Below are positions 8,972 through 18,302 of a stretch of 64,000 bases of DNA, piece by piece (within the stretch, counting starts at the first letter, position 1; every line of letters starts with the position of its first letter). Source of the stretch: Acidobacteriota bacterium (GTDB taxonomy: Bacteria; Acidobacteriota; UBA4820); assembly GCA_029559035.1 (NCBI GenBank), contig JAKQCT010000003.1, positions 1 to 64,000 of the forward strand. Reading direction: 5' to 3'. Under the pieces are notes generated by a model, which was not told the origin of the DNA, ran no database searches, and was given only the letters and a program-made list of their open reading frames with translations. A program made the translations under genes and the position numbers.

Positions 8972-10480
8972 ATGATCAAAAAGAAAACCTTGTTACTGGC
9001 ACTGCTAACATTGATCGGATCGGTCCTCGTCTTCGCCGGAGGGTTCGAAGCGCTTGAGAACAGCGTCGTCGAGAAGACCCTTCCGAACGGGATGAAGGTC
9101 CTGATCCTTCCCCGCCACAACGCTCCCGTCTTCACCGGCCTGATCTACGCCGACGTGGGCGGGGCGAACGAACAGCAGAACGCAACCGGGCTCGCCCACA
9201 TTTTCGAGCACATGGCGTTCAAGGGAACGACCACGGTCGGAACAAAGGATTACACGAAGGAAAAAGCCGCGCTCGACAAGATCGAGAAGGCTTTCCTGGC
9301 CTTGAGGGCCGCGAGGGACAGGAAACCCAAAGCCTCCGATGAAGAACTGAAGACCCTGGAAGACGCTTTTCAGAAGGCGCAGGAAGACGCCCAGCCCTTC
9401 GTCGTCCAGAACGAACTGGGCGAGATCCTGGAAAGGGAAGGTTCGCCCGACCTAAACGCCTTCACCAGCTTCGACCAGACCGTCTATCTCTACTCCCTGC
9501 CTTCCAACAAGCTGGAGCTCTGGGCGGCGATCGAGTCCGACAGGTTCGCCAACCCCGTCCTCAGGGAGTTCTACAAGGAAAAGGACGTCATCATGGAAGA
9601 GAAGAGGATGGGCGAGAGCAGCGCTTTCGGCAAGCTCCTCGACGATTTCATGGCCGTCGCGTTCAAGAACCACATGTACAGGTCATGGGTCATCGGAAGC
9701 ATGTCCGACCTCAAGCACATTTCGAGGACCGAGGCCGAGGCGTGGTTCCAGAAATATTACTGCGCCAGGAACCTGACGGCCGTTCTAGTGGGCGACGTCG
9801 ATCCGGCAGCGGCCATGCCGCTCCTGGAGAAATACCTCGGCAAGATCCCCGCGGGGGAAAAGCCGAGCATGTTCGTGTCTGAAGAGCCGCAGCAGAGAGC
9901 CGAAAAACGGATCATCATGGAAGATCCGGCCCAGCCTTTTGTCGTCGTGGCGTATCACAAGCCCGCTTTCGACGATCCCGACAATTCGGTCTATGACGCC
10001 ATCGCCGACATCCTCGGCGGGGGCCCCTCGTCGAGGCTCTCCACCTCCCTCGTGAAAGAGAAGAAGCTGGCCCTGTACGCCGCCACCTACACTGACCTCG
10101 GGAAAAAGTATCCCGGCCTCTTCCTCTTCTTCGCCGTTCCGAACCAGGGAAAGTCCCCCGAAGAATGCGAAAAGGCCCTGTACGAAGAGATCGAGAAGCT
10201 GAAGACGACGCCGGTCACCCCCGAAGAGCTCGAAGGGCTGAAGGCGAGAAGCAAGGCCAATTTCATCAAAGCCATCGACAACAACATGGGCCTCGCACTT
10301 AACCTCGCAAGCTACCAGAACCTTACCGGCAACTGGCGCGACCTCTTCAGGGAACTGGAAAAGATCGACAAGGTCACGGCCGACGACATCATGAGAATCG
10401 CCCGGAAGACCTTCGTCAGCACCAACAAGACGGTTGGCATCATCAAGACGGCGCCCGCGAAAGACGCCGAGGCGAAGTAG
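8972..10480 (+). CDS. M16-family zinc peptidase, catalytic subunit
   Basis: Signal peptide; HIFEHMAFKG (HxxEH) with downstream E; insulinase fold motifs GGGPSSRL. Confidence 0.9.
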   Translation: MIKKKTLLLALLTLIGSVLVFAGGFEALENSVVEKTLPNGMKVLILPRHNAPVFTGLIYADVGGANEQQNATGLAHIFEHMAFKGTTTVGTKDYTKEKAALDKIEKAFLALRAARDRKPKASDEELKTLEDAFQKAQEDAQPFVVQNELGEILEREGSPDLNAFTSFDQTVYLYSLPSNKLELWAAIESDRFANPVLREFYKEKDVIMEEKRMGESSAFGKLLDDFMAVAFKNHMYRSWVIGSMSDLKHISRTEAEAWFQKYYCARNLTAVLVGDVDPAAAMPLLEKYLGKIPAGEKPSMFVSEEPQQRAEKRIIMEDPAQPFVVVAYHKPAFDDPDNSVYDAIADILGGGPSSRLSTSLVKEKKLALYAATYTDLGKKYPGLFLFFAVPNQGKSPEECEKALYEEIEKLKTTPVTPEELEGLKARSKANFIKAIDNNMGLALNLASYQNLTGNWRDLFRELEKIDKVTADDIMRIARKTFVSTNKTVGIIKTAPAKDAEAK

Positions 10481-10489
10481 GAGGGAGAG

Positions 10490-12595
10490 ATGACGAAAAA
10501 ACTGATCTGCTTGCTTCTTATAGTTTTCGCGAGCCTCGGTTTGATGGCGCAGCAGCAGAAACGCGCGGTCGACCAGCTCGTTTATCCCAAACTCAACGAC
10601 ATACAGCCTCCGCAGGTGGTCGAACACCAGCTGTCGAACGGCCTGACGATCCTGATGGTCGAGGACCGCGATTTTCCAAGCGTGAACATGGTCGCTTTGG
10701 TCAGGGGCGGCAAGATCGCCGAGCCGAAGGAAAAGAACGGCCTTTCGGAACTCCTCGGGATAACCCTCAGGACGGGTGGAACGACGAACATGAACGGCGA
10801 CGACGTGGACAAGTACCTCGACCGCATAGGCGCCTCCATCGACAGCTACTCATCCGAAGGCGAAGTGACCCTCCAGTCGGAGTGTCTCAAGGAGAACACC
10901 GACGATGTCATCAAGCTTTTCGCCGACTTCCTCAAGCAGCCCGGGTTCACCGAGGACAAGATCGACCTGGCGAAGACGCAGATGCGCTCGGAGATATCCC
11001 GCAGGAACGACGAACCCTTCGGCGTCGTCCCCAGGGAACTTAACAAGATCCTTTACGGCAAGGATTCGGCGTACGCCAGGCAGCTCGAATACGCCGACCT
11101 CGACAACCTGAAGAGAGAGGACCTTCTCGGCTTCCACAAGACATGGTTCAGGCCCGACATGACCTACCTCGCGGTCTGGGGCGACTTCTCCGCGGCGGAC
11201 ATGAAGGCCAGGCTGGAAAAATACCTCGGCGGATGGACCAACCAGGGTCCGAAGCCGCAGGTGGTCCTTCCCCAGATCCCCCCGACCTCCTATTCCGTCA
11301 ACCAGATCGAAAAAAGCGACGTCGAGCAGACCTTCATCTTCATGGGCGAGCTGGGCCTCCGTTACGACGATCCCGATTACGCTCCCGTTTACATGATGTC
11401 CGAGATCCTCGGCGGCGGCTTCTCTTCGAGGCTGTTCAAGAAGGTCAGGACCGAACTTGGCCTGGCTTACGGCGCCGGGGGCGGCATGTCCCCCGCTTTC
11501 GACCACAAGGGCATGTTCTACTTCTACACTTCGACGAAGCCCTCGACCACGGCGAAGGCCCTCCAGGCGATGCTGGACGAAATTCACAAGATCAGGGGGG
11601 AGCTGGTTACCGACGTTGAGCTGAAGACCGCCAAGGAGGGGTTCCTCAACAGGTTCGCATTCCAGTTCGACTCCACCGCCAAGCTCGTCAACAGAATGCT
11701 CATCTACAAATTCTACGGCTATCCGATGGACTTCAACCAGAAGCTGAGGGCCGCCGTGGAAAAAGTGACCAAGGAAGACATCCAGAAAGCCGCGCAGAAC
11801 TACCTTCTTCCCGACAAGCTCGCGATCGTTGCGATGGGCAAGGTGAAGGAGTTCGACGAGCCTCTCTCCAAGTTCGGCACGGTCAACACGCTGGACATAA
11901 CCATCCCGACGGGCAAAAAGGTGGAGATGGCCGATAATCCGCAGGCCGAGGGAAAAGCACTGGAGCTCGCGAAAAAAGCCGCCAAGTTCATGGGCGAACC
12001 CGCCCTCATGAACCTCAAGGACATCTATCTTGACGGCAAAGTCAGCATGGAAGGGCAGGAGTTCCCCTACAAGATCTACTTCGTATTTCCCGACAAGTAC
12101 GCCCAGGAGCTGATGTTCGGGGAGATGAGCCTGAAGCTGATCATCAACGGCGACAAGGCGATCGTCTCTCAGGGCGGTCAGACCGCCCCTCTGCCGGACT
12201 CGGAAGCCGGGGATGTCAGGAAATCGATGTGGACCGAGGCGAACTGCGTCTTCCTGCTGAAGAGCATCATCGACGGGACGGTCAAGGCGCAGTATCTCAA
12301 AGAAGGCACCTTCGCGGGCCAGCCTCATGAACTGGTCGCGGCGAACACACCCCAGGGGCTGTTCCTCCTCTTCATCGACAAGAAGACGGGCCAGCTTTCC
12401 GCCGTCAGGTACGAGTCCATGGGTGAAAAGGGCAACGAGGACATCGTCGAGATCTACCAGAACGTGAAGGATGTCCAGGGACTGAAGCTTCCCCAGCAGG
12501 TCACGACCAACGTCAACAACGAGCCGAAGGTTTCCAACAAGATCTGGAAGGTGAAGGTCAACTCGGGGATCGCCTCCGCCACCTTCGAGAAGTAA
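10490..12595 (+). CDS. M16-family peptidase homologue lacking HxxEH (non-catalytic partner)
   Basis: Signal peptide; NGLSELLGITLRTGGT at the HxxEH position; LGGGFSSRLFKKVRTELGLAYGAGGG conserved. Confidence 0.85.
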   Translation: MTKKLICLLLIVFASLGLMAQQQKRAVDQLVYPKLNDIQPPQVVEHQLSNGLTILMVEDRDFPSVNMVALVRGGKIAEPKEKNGLSELLGITLRTGGTTNMNGDDVDKYLDRIGASIDSYSSEGEVTLQSECLKENTDDVIKLFADFLKQPGFTEDKIDLAKTQMRSEISRRNDEPFGVVPRELNKILYGKDSAYARQLEYADLDNLKREDLLGFHKTWFRPDMTYLAVWGDFSAADMKARLEKYLGGWTNQGPKPQVVLPQIPPTSYSVNQIEKSDVEQTFIFMGELGLRYDDPDYAPVYMMSEILGGGFSSRLFKKVRTELGLAYGAGGGMSPAFDHKGMFYFYTSTKPSTTAKALQAMLDEIHKIRGELVTDVELKTAKEGFLNRFAFQFDSTAKLVNRMLIYKFYGYPMDFNQKLRAAVEKVTKEDIQKAAQNYLLPDKLAIVAMGKVKEFDEPLSKFGTVNTLDITIPTGKKVEMADNPQAEGKALELAKKAAKFMGEPALMNLKDIYLDGKVSMEGQEFPYKIYFVFPDKYAQELMFGEMSLKLIINGDKAIVSQGGQTAPLPDSEAGDVRKSMWTEANCVFLLKSIIDGTVKAQYLKEGTFAGQPHELVAANTPQGLFLLFIDKKTGQLSAVRYESMGEKGNEDIVEIYQNVKDVQGLKLPQQVTTNVNNEPKVSNKIWKVKVNSGIASATFEK

Positions 12596-12615
12596 AACAA
12601 CCATCAAGGACAAAT

Positions 12616-12646
12616 AAAAAGGGCGGCCCGTGGCCGCCCTTTTTTA
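12616..12646. terminator. Bidirectional terminator between convergent M16 and M14 genes
   Basis: TAAAAAGGGCGGCCCGTGGCCGCCCTTTTTTA: 8-bp GC stem flanked by an A-run and a T-run. Confidence 0.85.
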
Positions 12647-12666
12647 TTTCTCGTGTGATTTTCGTT

Positions 12667-14586
12667 CTACCAGGAGAAGTTGAAGGGAAGAGAGGACCCG
12701 GTCGAGTCCTCGACGGTTATCGAGACCGTGGTGCCCTTGGGAACCATAGACTTGAGAGCGGCCCCCTTCTTTGCCACCAGTCTGGTTGAGCTCTTATGAG
12801 ACACGGCCGGAACTTCGACGCCATTTATCTTAACGGTGCAGTCGTAGTTGAACGAGCTCCCGTCGATTGACAGCCTGAAGGGGCTCTTTAGCGCCTTTAC
12901 CGAAGCGATACCGAACTTGTAGGTGGAGAAGCTCCATAGCTCTCCCGTCGAGCTCCCGCAGCCGCCCTGAGTGTCAACTCTCCAGTAATAGGTCTTGCCG
13001 TATTCGAGGTTGTTCACCGTGTAGCTTGTCGCGGAAGTGTTCCCGAGAAGCACCGGGGCTTGAGTGTCGCCGAAATAGACCGAGTAATTCCCTGCACTGC
13101 CCTGCCAGGAGAGCGTGACGGAGAGGGGCTGGTTCGCCGCTCCCGAAGCGGGCGAAGGGTTGGAAGGAGGAATGTCTCCCGAGGGCGCAAGCGAGACATC
13201 CAGTGTCGAGATGCCTTGTCCTATATTGACCTGCCTTGTCTCGGAGCAGTATCCCGGGTGACTGAAAGTGAGGCTGAACGAACGGTTGCCGGGCAGGGGC
13301 CTCGCGTAGAACCCGTTGGGCGCGGCATGCCTGGGGGTTTCGTTGTGGATAAGCGGGACCTCGGAAACATCGACCTGGGCCTGGATCGGCTGGCTGGTAG
13401 AAGCGTCGCGGACGAATCCCTGGACCCTGGGGGAGTTGAGGGTCTTGTTGAGGAAGAACTTCCACGCCGTCCTCTGCCTCTGCACCGTGGCGTCCCTCCA
13501 CTGCGAATAGGCAGGCTGGAACCCGGTGCTGTTGACCTCTATGCAGATGGAGAAAGCGCCGAACTTGCCGTAGTGGGAATCGTCGCTCGTTCCGTCGGTC
13601 ATGTAGATCGTGTTCCATCCCGGGCCGGTAAGATACTGTCCCGTAACGCCGTTGTCGTTCTCCAGGATAGAGTTGAGCTCGTTGCCGAACTCCCAGTAAG
13701 CGTCGACGTCCGAAGGGTCGTAGCATCCCAGCGGAAAGAGAATGTACTCGCCGTAAGAGTGGTATGTGAGCGCATAGATGGCGGGATTATCCTCCATCAG
13801 GGTCTCCATGGCCACCGTCTCCGGCTCGGAAGCGGGGGCAGTTCCTCTGTATGTCTCGTCGCTGCACCAGCCGCTCGACCCGTTGCAGGCGTCCCAGTTG
13901 AAGGTGTAGTTCCTGTTGAGATCGACCGAGCACCCCGGGTTCCTGTTCTTCCTCCACCACCTGTTGCTCGTCAGGACATGGTTCACTCCGTCGGGGTTGA
14001 CCATCGGGACCACGAGGATGTTGATGTTATCCACCCAGTTGGTGACTTCGGGGTCGGAGCCGTAATTATCTGTGAGATACCGGATCATGTCGATGGCGAT
14101 CTGAGAGGTCATCACTTCCCTGGCGTGGTGCTGGGCGTCGAGAAAGAATGTAGGCCTGTCGTTCTCTTCGTCCACGTTCTTCGTTATCTTCATGGCGTAA
14201 ACATAGTGGCCTTCCCAGAGCTGGTCCGAAGCCACGAAGAGCTTCGCGATCGCGGGATGGGCGGCTTCGACCTCCTGGAGGATGGTCAGGATCTCGTTCG
14301 GCGAGTAATAGGGATCCAGGGCATCGTCCTCGACCCTGCCGGAGCGTTCGCGGACGATTACCTCGTAGCCTTCGCTTTTCAGAAGCTCGATATCCCCCGC
14401 GGAGGCTATTATCCCCACCTGGTTCTCATTGCGGTTCACGCCCGCCACGTCGAGCCCGAGGGTCCTTAATTTGCCCATTTCGCTAAGGTCGGATACTTTA
14501 ACCTCGACGAACGACTTGTCGCCCGAAGCGACAGCGGAAAGGGAGACGATAAGTAGAACTGCGATCATTGAAACCAGTTTTTTCAT
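12667..14586 (-). CDS. Secreted M14 zinc carboxypeptidase with C-terminal carboxypeptidase-regulatory-like and Fn3-like domains
   Basis: MKKLVSMIAVLLIVSLSAVASG signal; DAQHHAREVMTSQ, NPDGVNHV, RNPGCSVDLNRNY, ALTYHSYGEYILFP, CIEVNSTGF. ATG 14586 preceded by AGGAG. Confidence 0.9.
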   Translation of the reverse strand: MKKLVSMIAVLLIVSLSAVASGDKSFVEVKVSDLSEMGKLRTLGLDVAGVNRNENQVGIIASAGDIELLKSEGYEVIVRERSGRVEDDALDPYYSPNEILTILQEVEAAHPAIAKLFVASDQLWEGHYVYAMKITKNVDEENDRPTFFLDAQHHAREVMTSQIAIDMIRYLTDNYGSDPEVTNWVDNINILVVPMVNPDGVNHVLTSNRWWRKNRNPGCSVDLNRNYTFNWDACNGSSGWCSDETYRGTAPASEPETVAMETLMEDNPAIYALTYHSYGEYILFPLGCYDPSDVDAYWEFGNELNSILENDNGVTGQYLTGPGWNTIYMTDGTSDDSHYGKFGAFSICIEVNSTGFQPAYSQWRDATVQRQRTAWKFFLNKTLNSPRVQGFVRDASTSQPIQAQVDVSEVPLIHNETPRHAAPNGFYARPLPGNRSFSLTFSHPGYCSETRQVNIGQGISTLDVSLAPSGDIPPSNPSPASGAANQPLSVTLSWQGSAGNYSVYFGDTQAPVLLGNTSATSYTVNNLEYGKTYYWRVDTQGGCGSSTGELWSFSTYKFGIASVKALKSPFRLSIDGSSFNYDCTVKINGVEVPAVSHKSSTRLVAKKGAALKSMVPKGTTVSITVEDSTGSSLPFNFSW

Positions 14587-14706
14587 GGATACACTCCTAT
14601 TCAAAGAAATATATAATACGCTATTTTCCCTTTTTTGTTCCTGTTTGCGGAAAAAGCCCTTTTCTCGGCGCCGTAAAAGTCTTAGGATATATGCTGGAGA
14701 ATCGGC

Positions 14707-15573
14707 ATGGGAGTTCTGAAAAAGATAGGGCTGACGCTCAGCATGATAAAGTTCCACCACACGGTCTTCGCCCTGCCGTTCGCCCTCATATCGATGTTCT
14801 GGGCGGCAGGGGGACTTCCCTCGATGAGGACGCTTTTCCTCATACTTCTGGCGATGGTGTCGTCGAGGTCGCTCGCCATGACCGCCAACAGGATAGCCGA
14901 CATCGAGTTCGACAAGAGGAACCCCCGCACGATGGACTGGCCCCTCGCCTCGGGAGAGCTCTCCCTCTCCTTCGCATGGCTCTTCCTCTCTCTGAACCTC
15001 GTCCTTTTCGTGCTTTCCGCCTACCTCCTGAACGACCTCTGCTTCTACCTTTCGCCGGTCGCTCTGCTCTTCCTCCTGGGGTATTCCTTCACCAAGCGCT
15101 TCACCTGGCTCTGTCACATCATCCTCGGCTTCACCGACGGCATCGCGCCGATGGGAGCATGGCTCGCCGTGACGGGAAAGTGGGCCCTTCCCCCGATGTG
15201 GCTTTCGCTTGCGGTAACATTCTGGGTGGCGGGCTTCGATGTCTTATATTCGATCCAGGATATCGATATAGACAAGGCTGAGCGGCTTTACAGCATACCG
15301 TCCAGGTTCGGCATAAAGGCTTCGCTCTGGGTCTCGGCTGTCCTCCACCTGCTCACTTTCGTCTGCTACGGACTCGCCGCGTGGAGCTTCGGCGCGGGGA
15401 TGTTCTTCTACGCCGGCCTCCTGCTGATCGCCCCGCTCCTCGTGTACGAGCACCTGATCATCACGCCCGACGACACGACGAGGCTCGACGCCGCGTTCTT
15501 CACCGTCAACGGCTACATATCGATCCTCCTTCTCGTTTTCGCGGCCGCGGACGCCTACTGGAGGCTCAAATGA
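14707..15573 (+). CDS. UbiA-family prenyltransferase (menaquinone/MqnP-like possible)
   Basis: MTANRIADIEFDKRNPRTMDWPLASGELS (Nx3Dx4D-type motif) and DVLYSIQDIDIDKAERLYSIPSRFG; polytopic. Confidence 0.85.
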   Translation: MGVLKKIGLTLSMIKFHHTVFALPFALISMFWAAGGLPSMRTLFLILLAMVSSRSLAMTANRIADIEFDKRNPRTMDWPLASGELSLSFAWLFLSLNLVLFVLSAYLLNDLCFYLSPVALLFLLGYSFTKRFTWLCHIILGFTDGIAPMGAWLAVTGKWALPPMWLSLAVTFWVAGFDVLYSIQDIDIDKAERLYSIPSRFGIKASLWVSAVLHLLTFVCYGLAAWSFGAGMFFYAGLLLIAPLLVYEHLIITPDDTTRLDAAFFTVNGYISILLLVFAAADAYWRLK

Positions 15574-15836
15574 GGCTCGACCTTTTCCTCAGGAACATAC
15601 ACATAGCCAAGAGGCGCAACGAGGCCAAGCGCGAGACGCGCGCGGGTGATGTCCTTCTCAACGGCAGGACTGCGAAGCCCGCGGCGAAGGTCAAGGTCGG
15701 CGACGAGCTTGTCGTCATGTTCGACACCGCCAAAGTCACCTTCAAAGTGCTGGCCGTCCCCGAAAGGCCCATAAAAAGAGGGACGCAGGGCGAATACATC
15801 GAGCTCCTCGGCAAAGAAGGGGTCGATCTCTTTTGA
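15570..15836 (+). CDS. S4-domain RNA-binding protein (Hsp15/RqcP-like)
   Basis: MRLDLFLRNIHIAKRRNEAKRETRAGDVLLNGRTAKPAAKVKVGDEL; ATGA overlap with the UbiA stop. Confidence 0.8.
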   Translation: MRLDLFLRNIHIAKRRNEAKRETRAGDVLLNGRTAKPAAKVKVGDELVVMFDTAKVTFKVLAVPERPIKRGTQGEYIELLGKEGVDLF

Positions 15837-16804
15837 AGGCTCTTCATGTCGGGAACAGGCTGATAGATCCGCCGCTGATATTCGCGCCGATGGCCGGCCT
15901 TTCCGAGGCAGTACTCAGGAAGACCGTTTACAGCCTCGGCTCGCTGGGCCTCACCGTGACGGAGCTGGTGCCGATCGAGGGGCTCCTGAGGGGAAGGCTG
16001 AAGCTCTCCGAGTACCTGTCCAAGGACGACCTCGAATTCACCTCCCTTCAGTTGTCGGGCTCCACCCCTGAAAGGTTCCTAGAGGCGGGACGGATGGCGG
16101 TCGATTACGGCGCGAGGATGATAGACGTCAACATGGGCTGTCCCGTCCCGAAGATTACGAAATCGGGAGGCGGCTCCGCCCTGCTCAGGGAGCCCGCCAA
16201 AGCGAGGCACATCGTCGAGATACTGTCGGCGAACCTGCCCGTCCCCGTGACCGCGAAGATACGGTCGGGGTGGGACGAAGGATCGCTCAACTTCGCCGAT
16301 GTGGGAAAGGCCCTCGAGGACGGCGGCGCTGCGGCCATCACCCTTCACTCGAGAACCCGCAAGGCGATGTACACCGGAAAGGCCGACTGGAAGCAGATCG
16401 CGCTCCTGAAAAAATCGGTCTCCGTCCCCGTGATCGGCAACGGCGACATTACGAGGCCGCAGGAAGCCAAGAGGATGTTCGACGAGACCGGCTGCGACGC
16501 CGTCATGATAGGAAGGGGAGCGGTGAAGAACCCCTTCATCTTCAAGCAGACGATGGAGTTCCTCGAAACCGGCTCCTACGGCGAACCGGGAATGGATGAA
16601 CGGCTGGCCTTCATGAAGCGCCATTTCGAAGACCTGATCTCGTCGCTCGAAGCGGGCAAGGCGCTTCACTACATGAAGCTCTTCGTCGGCAAGTTCACCA
16701 GGGGCATGGACCACGCCGCCTCCCTCAGGCAGAGCCTTTCCGTCGTCAAGACCCCCTTCGAACTCCTCTCGCTCTTCAACGAGTGGGCGGAAGAGCAGAA
16801 CTGA
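15833..16804 (+). CDS. dus: tRNA-dihydrouridine synthase
   Basis: FAPMAGLSEAVLRK, DVNMGCPVPKITKSGGGSALL, TLHSRTRKAMYTGKADW, VIGNGDI, GCDAVMIGRGAVKNP. TTG start overlaps the previous TGA. Confidence 0.9.
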   Translation: MKALHVGNRLIDPPLIFAPMAGLSEAVLRKTVYSLGSLGLTVTELVPIEGLLRGRLKLSEYLSKDDLEFTSLQLSGSTPERFLEAGRMAVDYGARMIDVNMGCPVPKITKSGGGSALLREPAKARHIVEILSANLPVPVTAKIRSGWDEGSLNFADVGKALEDGGAAAITLHSRTRKAMYTGKADWKQIALLKKSVSVPVIGNGDITRPQEAKRMFDETGCDAVMIGRGAVKNPFIFKQTMEFLETGSYGEPGMDERLAFMKRHFEDLISSLEAGKALHYMKLFVGKFTRGMDHAASLRQSLSVVKTPFELLSLFNEWAEEQN

Positions 16805-16862
16805 CATCAGATCTGAAGGCTGAAGGCGTAAGGCTGGAGGTTCAATAGGGAAAGAGTTTTCC

Positions 16863-16887
16863 TGTAGGGGCGATTCACGAATCGCCC
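16863..16887 (+). repeat. Intergenic palindromic element, TGTAGGGGCG...CGCCC type
   Basis: TGTAGGGGCGATTCACGAATCGCCC; stem GGGCGATT/AATCGCCC with CACG loop; partner of 5389-5413. Confidence 0.6.
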
Positions 16888-17048
16888 GGATTGCCCCACA
16901 AAAAAAGTGTCCTTGCTAGAAAACCTTCGAGGGATGCCAAACGGTTGCCGAAGCCGCGAGCGAAAAGTTGCGGAATCTACTTTGTCCCCCATATGCATAA
17001 TGCATGGCCTGACCCCGCGGGCTGGGGCCGGCGACCTATCGTGAGCTT

Positions 17049-17558
17049 CTACTCTTGCTCTACCCAGATCAGTTTTTCGGTCGGGAAGCCTGCGGCTTTC
17101 GCTTTGTCGAGCAGGCGGGCCTTAACACCGTCGCTTATCGTTTTTGTCCTTGAGAGGATCCAGAGGTAATCCCTGGTGGGGCCGCACACGAGAGAATAAT
17201 TGTAGTTTTCCCTGTCCAGATCGATGATGACGTAGGAGCCGTAGAACGGGCCGAAGAAGGAAACCTTGAGGAATCCGGTCTCCGCGTCCTTCACGAAGTA
17301 GGCTCTGCCGACGGCTTCCTTTCCGCGGTTCTCTTTTTCGGAAAAGCCGCTGTTGACGACCTTAACCCCTCCGTCCGGGCGCATGGAATACTCGGCGGAG
17401 ACCCTGGTCAATCCTCTTTCGAAGGAGTGGTCGAGCCTTGCGATCTCGTACCATCTGCCCAGGTACCGGTCAAGCTTAAAGTCTTTGACGGGCGAAACTC
17501 CGTGGGGCACCTTGACGCATCCGACAAGGAGGAACAACATGGCAAGAGCTTTTTTCAT
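17049..17558 (-). CDS. blc: Lipocalin family lipoprotein (Blc-like)
   Basis: Lipobox LLVGC; DRYLGRWYEIARLDHSFERGL; YVIIDLDRENYNYSLVCGPTRDYLWILSRT. Confidence 0.9.
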   Translation of the reverse strand: MKKALAMLFLLVGCVKVPHGVSPVKDFKLDRYLGRWYEIARLDHSFERGLTRVSAEYSMRPDGGVKVVNSGFSEKENRGKEAVGRAYFVKDAETGFLKVSFFGPFYGSYVIIDLDRENYNYSLVCGPTRDYLWILSRTKTISDGVKARLLDKAKAAGFPTEKLIWVEQE

Positions 17559-17668
17559 CTAGGTTACATCCTCCGATATTCATTATCAGTTGACTGCCTT
17601 TCCCGGTCAAGGTCAATCCTTTTCCGTAGACTTTTTCGGAGATAGACAGGCGGATTTGTTCATCGTCA

Positions 17669-18145
17669 TCAATAGGGAAGGTTACCGTGATGATTCAATA
17701 GGGAAAGAACCAGGTTCAAAACCTCTTCACGGTCATTTTTTCCGAGACGGCCTATTGATATTTTTTCAATGTTTCCATCCGTCGTTGTGAACGACAGTAT
17801 ATCTCTGCTTCTGGAATAGAGCGTTACAAGACTTCCTGATTCAATTGTCTTCATGTCGTTCGAATATGGCGGATAGAAGGAGATGCAATTATTACGAATA
17901 ATGATAACTGGCTTGGCGGCATTATTGATAGCAATGACCGATCCCGCGATCGATATGAGAGACAGTATTATTATCACGATGTATCCGCGTTCATTTTTGG
18001 AAAACAACTGACTTGCCGAACCCAGCAATGTGAATACGGAAAATAGAAGTAGAAGTACGATATCTCCTGTGGGCCTGAAATATTCCTTGGACGCCTCTGC
18101 TTGCAGATAACTTTTATCCTGCATGTACTGAATTCCATCCTCCAT
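17669..18145 (-). CDS. Hypothetical membrane protein
   Basis: 158 aa, two predicted TM segments followed by a beta-rich C-terminus; AT-rich relative to neighbours. Confidence 0.6.
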   Translation of the reverse strand: MEDGIQYMQDKSYLQAEASKEYFRPTGDIVLLLLFSVFTLLGSASQLFSKNERGYIVIIILSLISIAGSVIAINNAAKPVIIIRNNCISFYPPYSNDMKTIESGSLVTLYSRSRDILSFTTTDGNIEKISIGRLGKNDREEVLNLVLSLLNHHGNLPY

Positions 18146-18302
18146 GATCCATTATATATCCAAAGAACAATATTATCTTACAGCCGAGTCCAGTTTAGGC
18201 AGGTTCGTTAAAAAACCTTTATTTGCTGTTCTCCGCTCTGTGGCAGACATCTTTTAGCTTTGTCTTTACTGAGGTAAAATATCCTTGTCGGAGGTGATCC
18301 GC

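Noticed and set aside
10850-12613. 587-aa antisense ORF over the second M16 gene
   Set aside because: Shadow ORF from high GC3; low-complexity Leu/Val/Gly/Asp/His composition, no SD, fully opposite a well-supported gene.
13060-14469. 469-aa plus-strand ORF opposite the M14 carboxypeptidase
   Set aside because: Antisense shadow with Arg/Val/Gly/Asp-rich composition; the minus-strand carboxypeptidase motifs are unambiguous.
14587-15117. N-terminal extension of the M14 ORF in the track
   Set aside because: The extension is Glu/Arg-rich and antisense to the UbiA gene; a signal peptide with SD begins at 14586.
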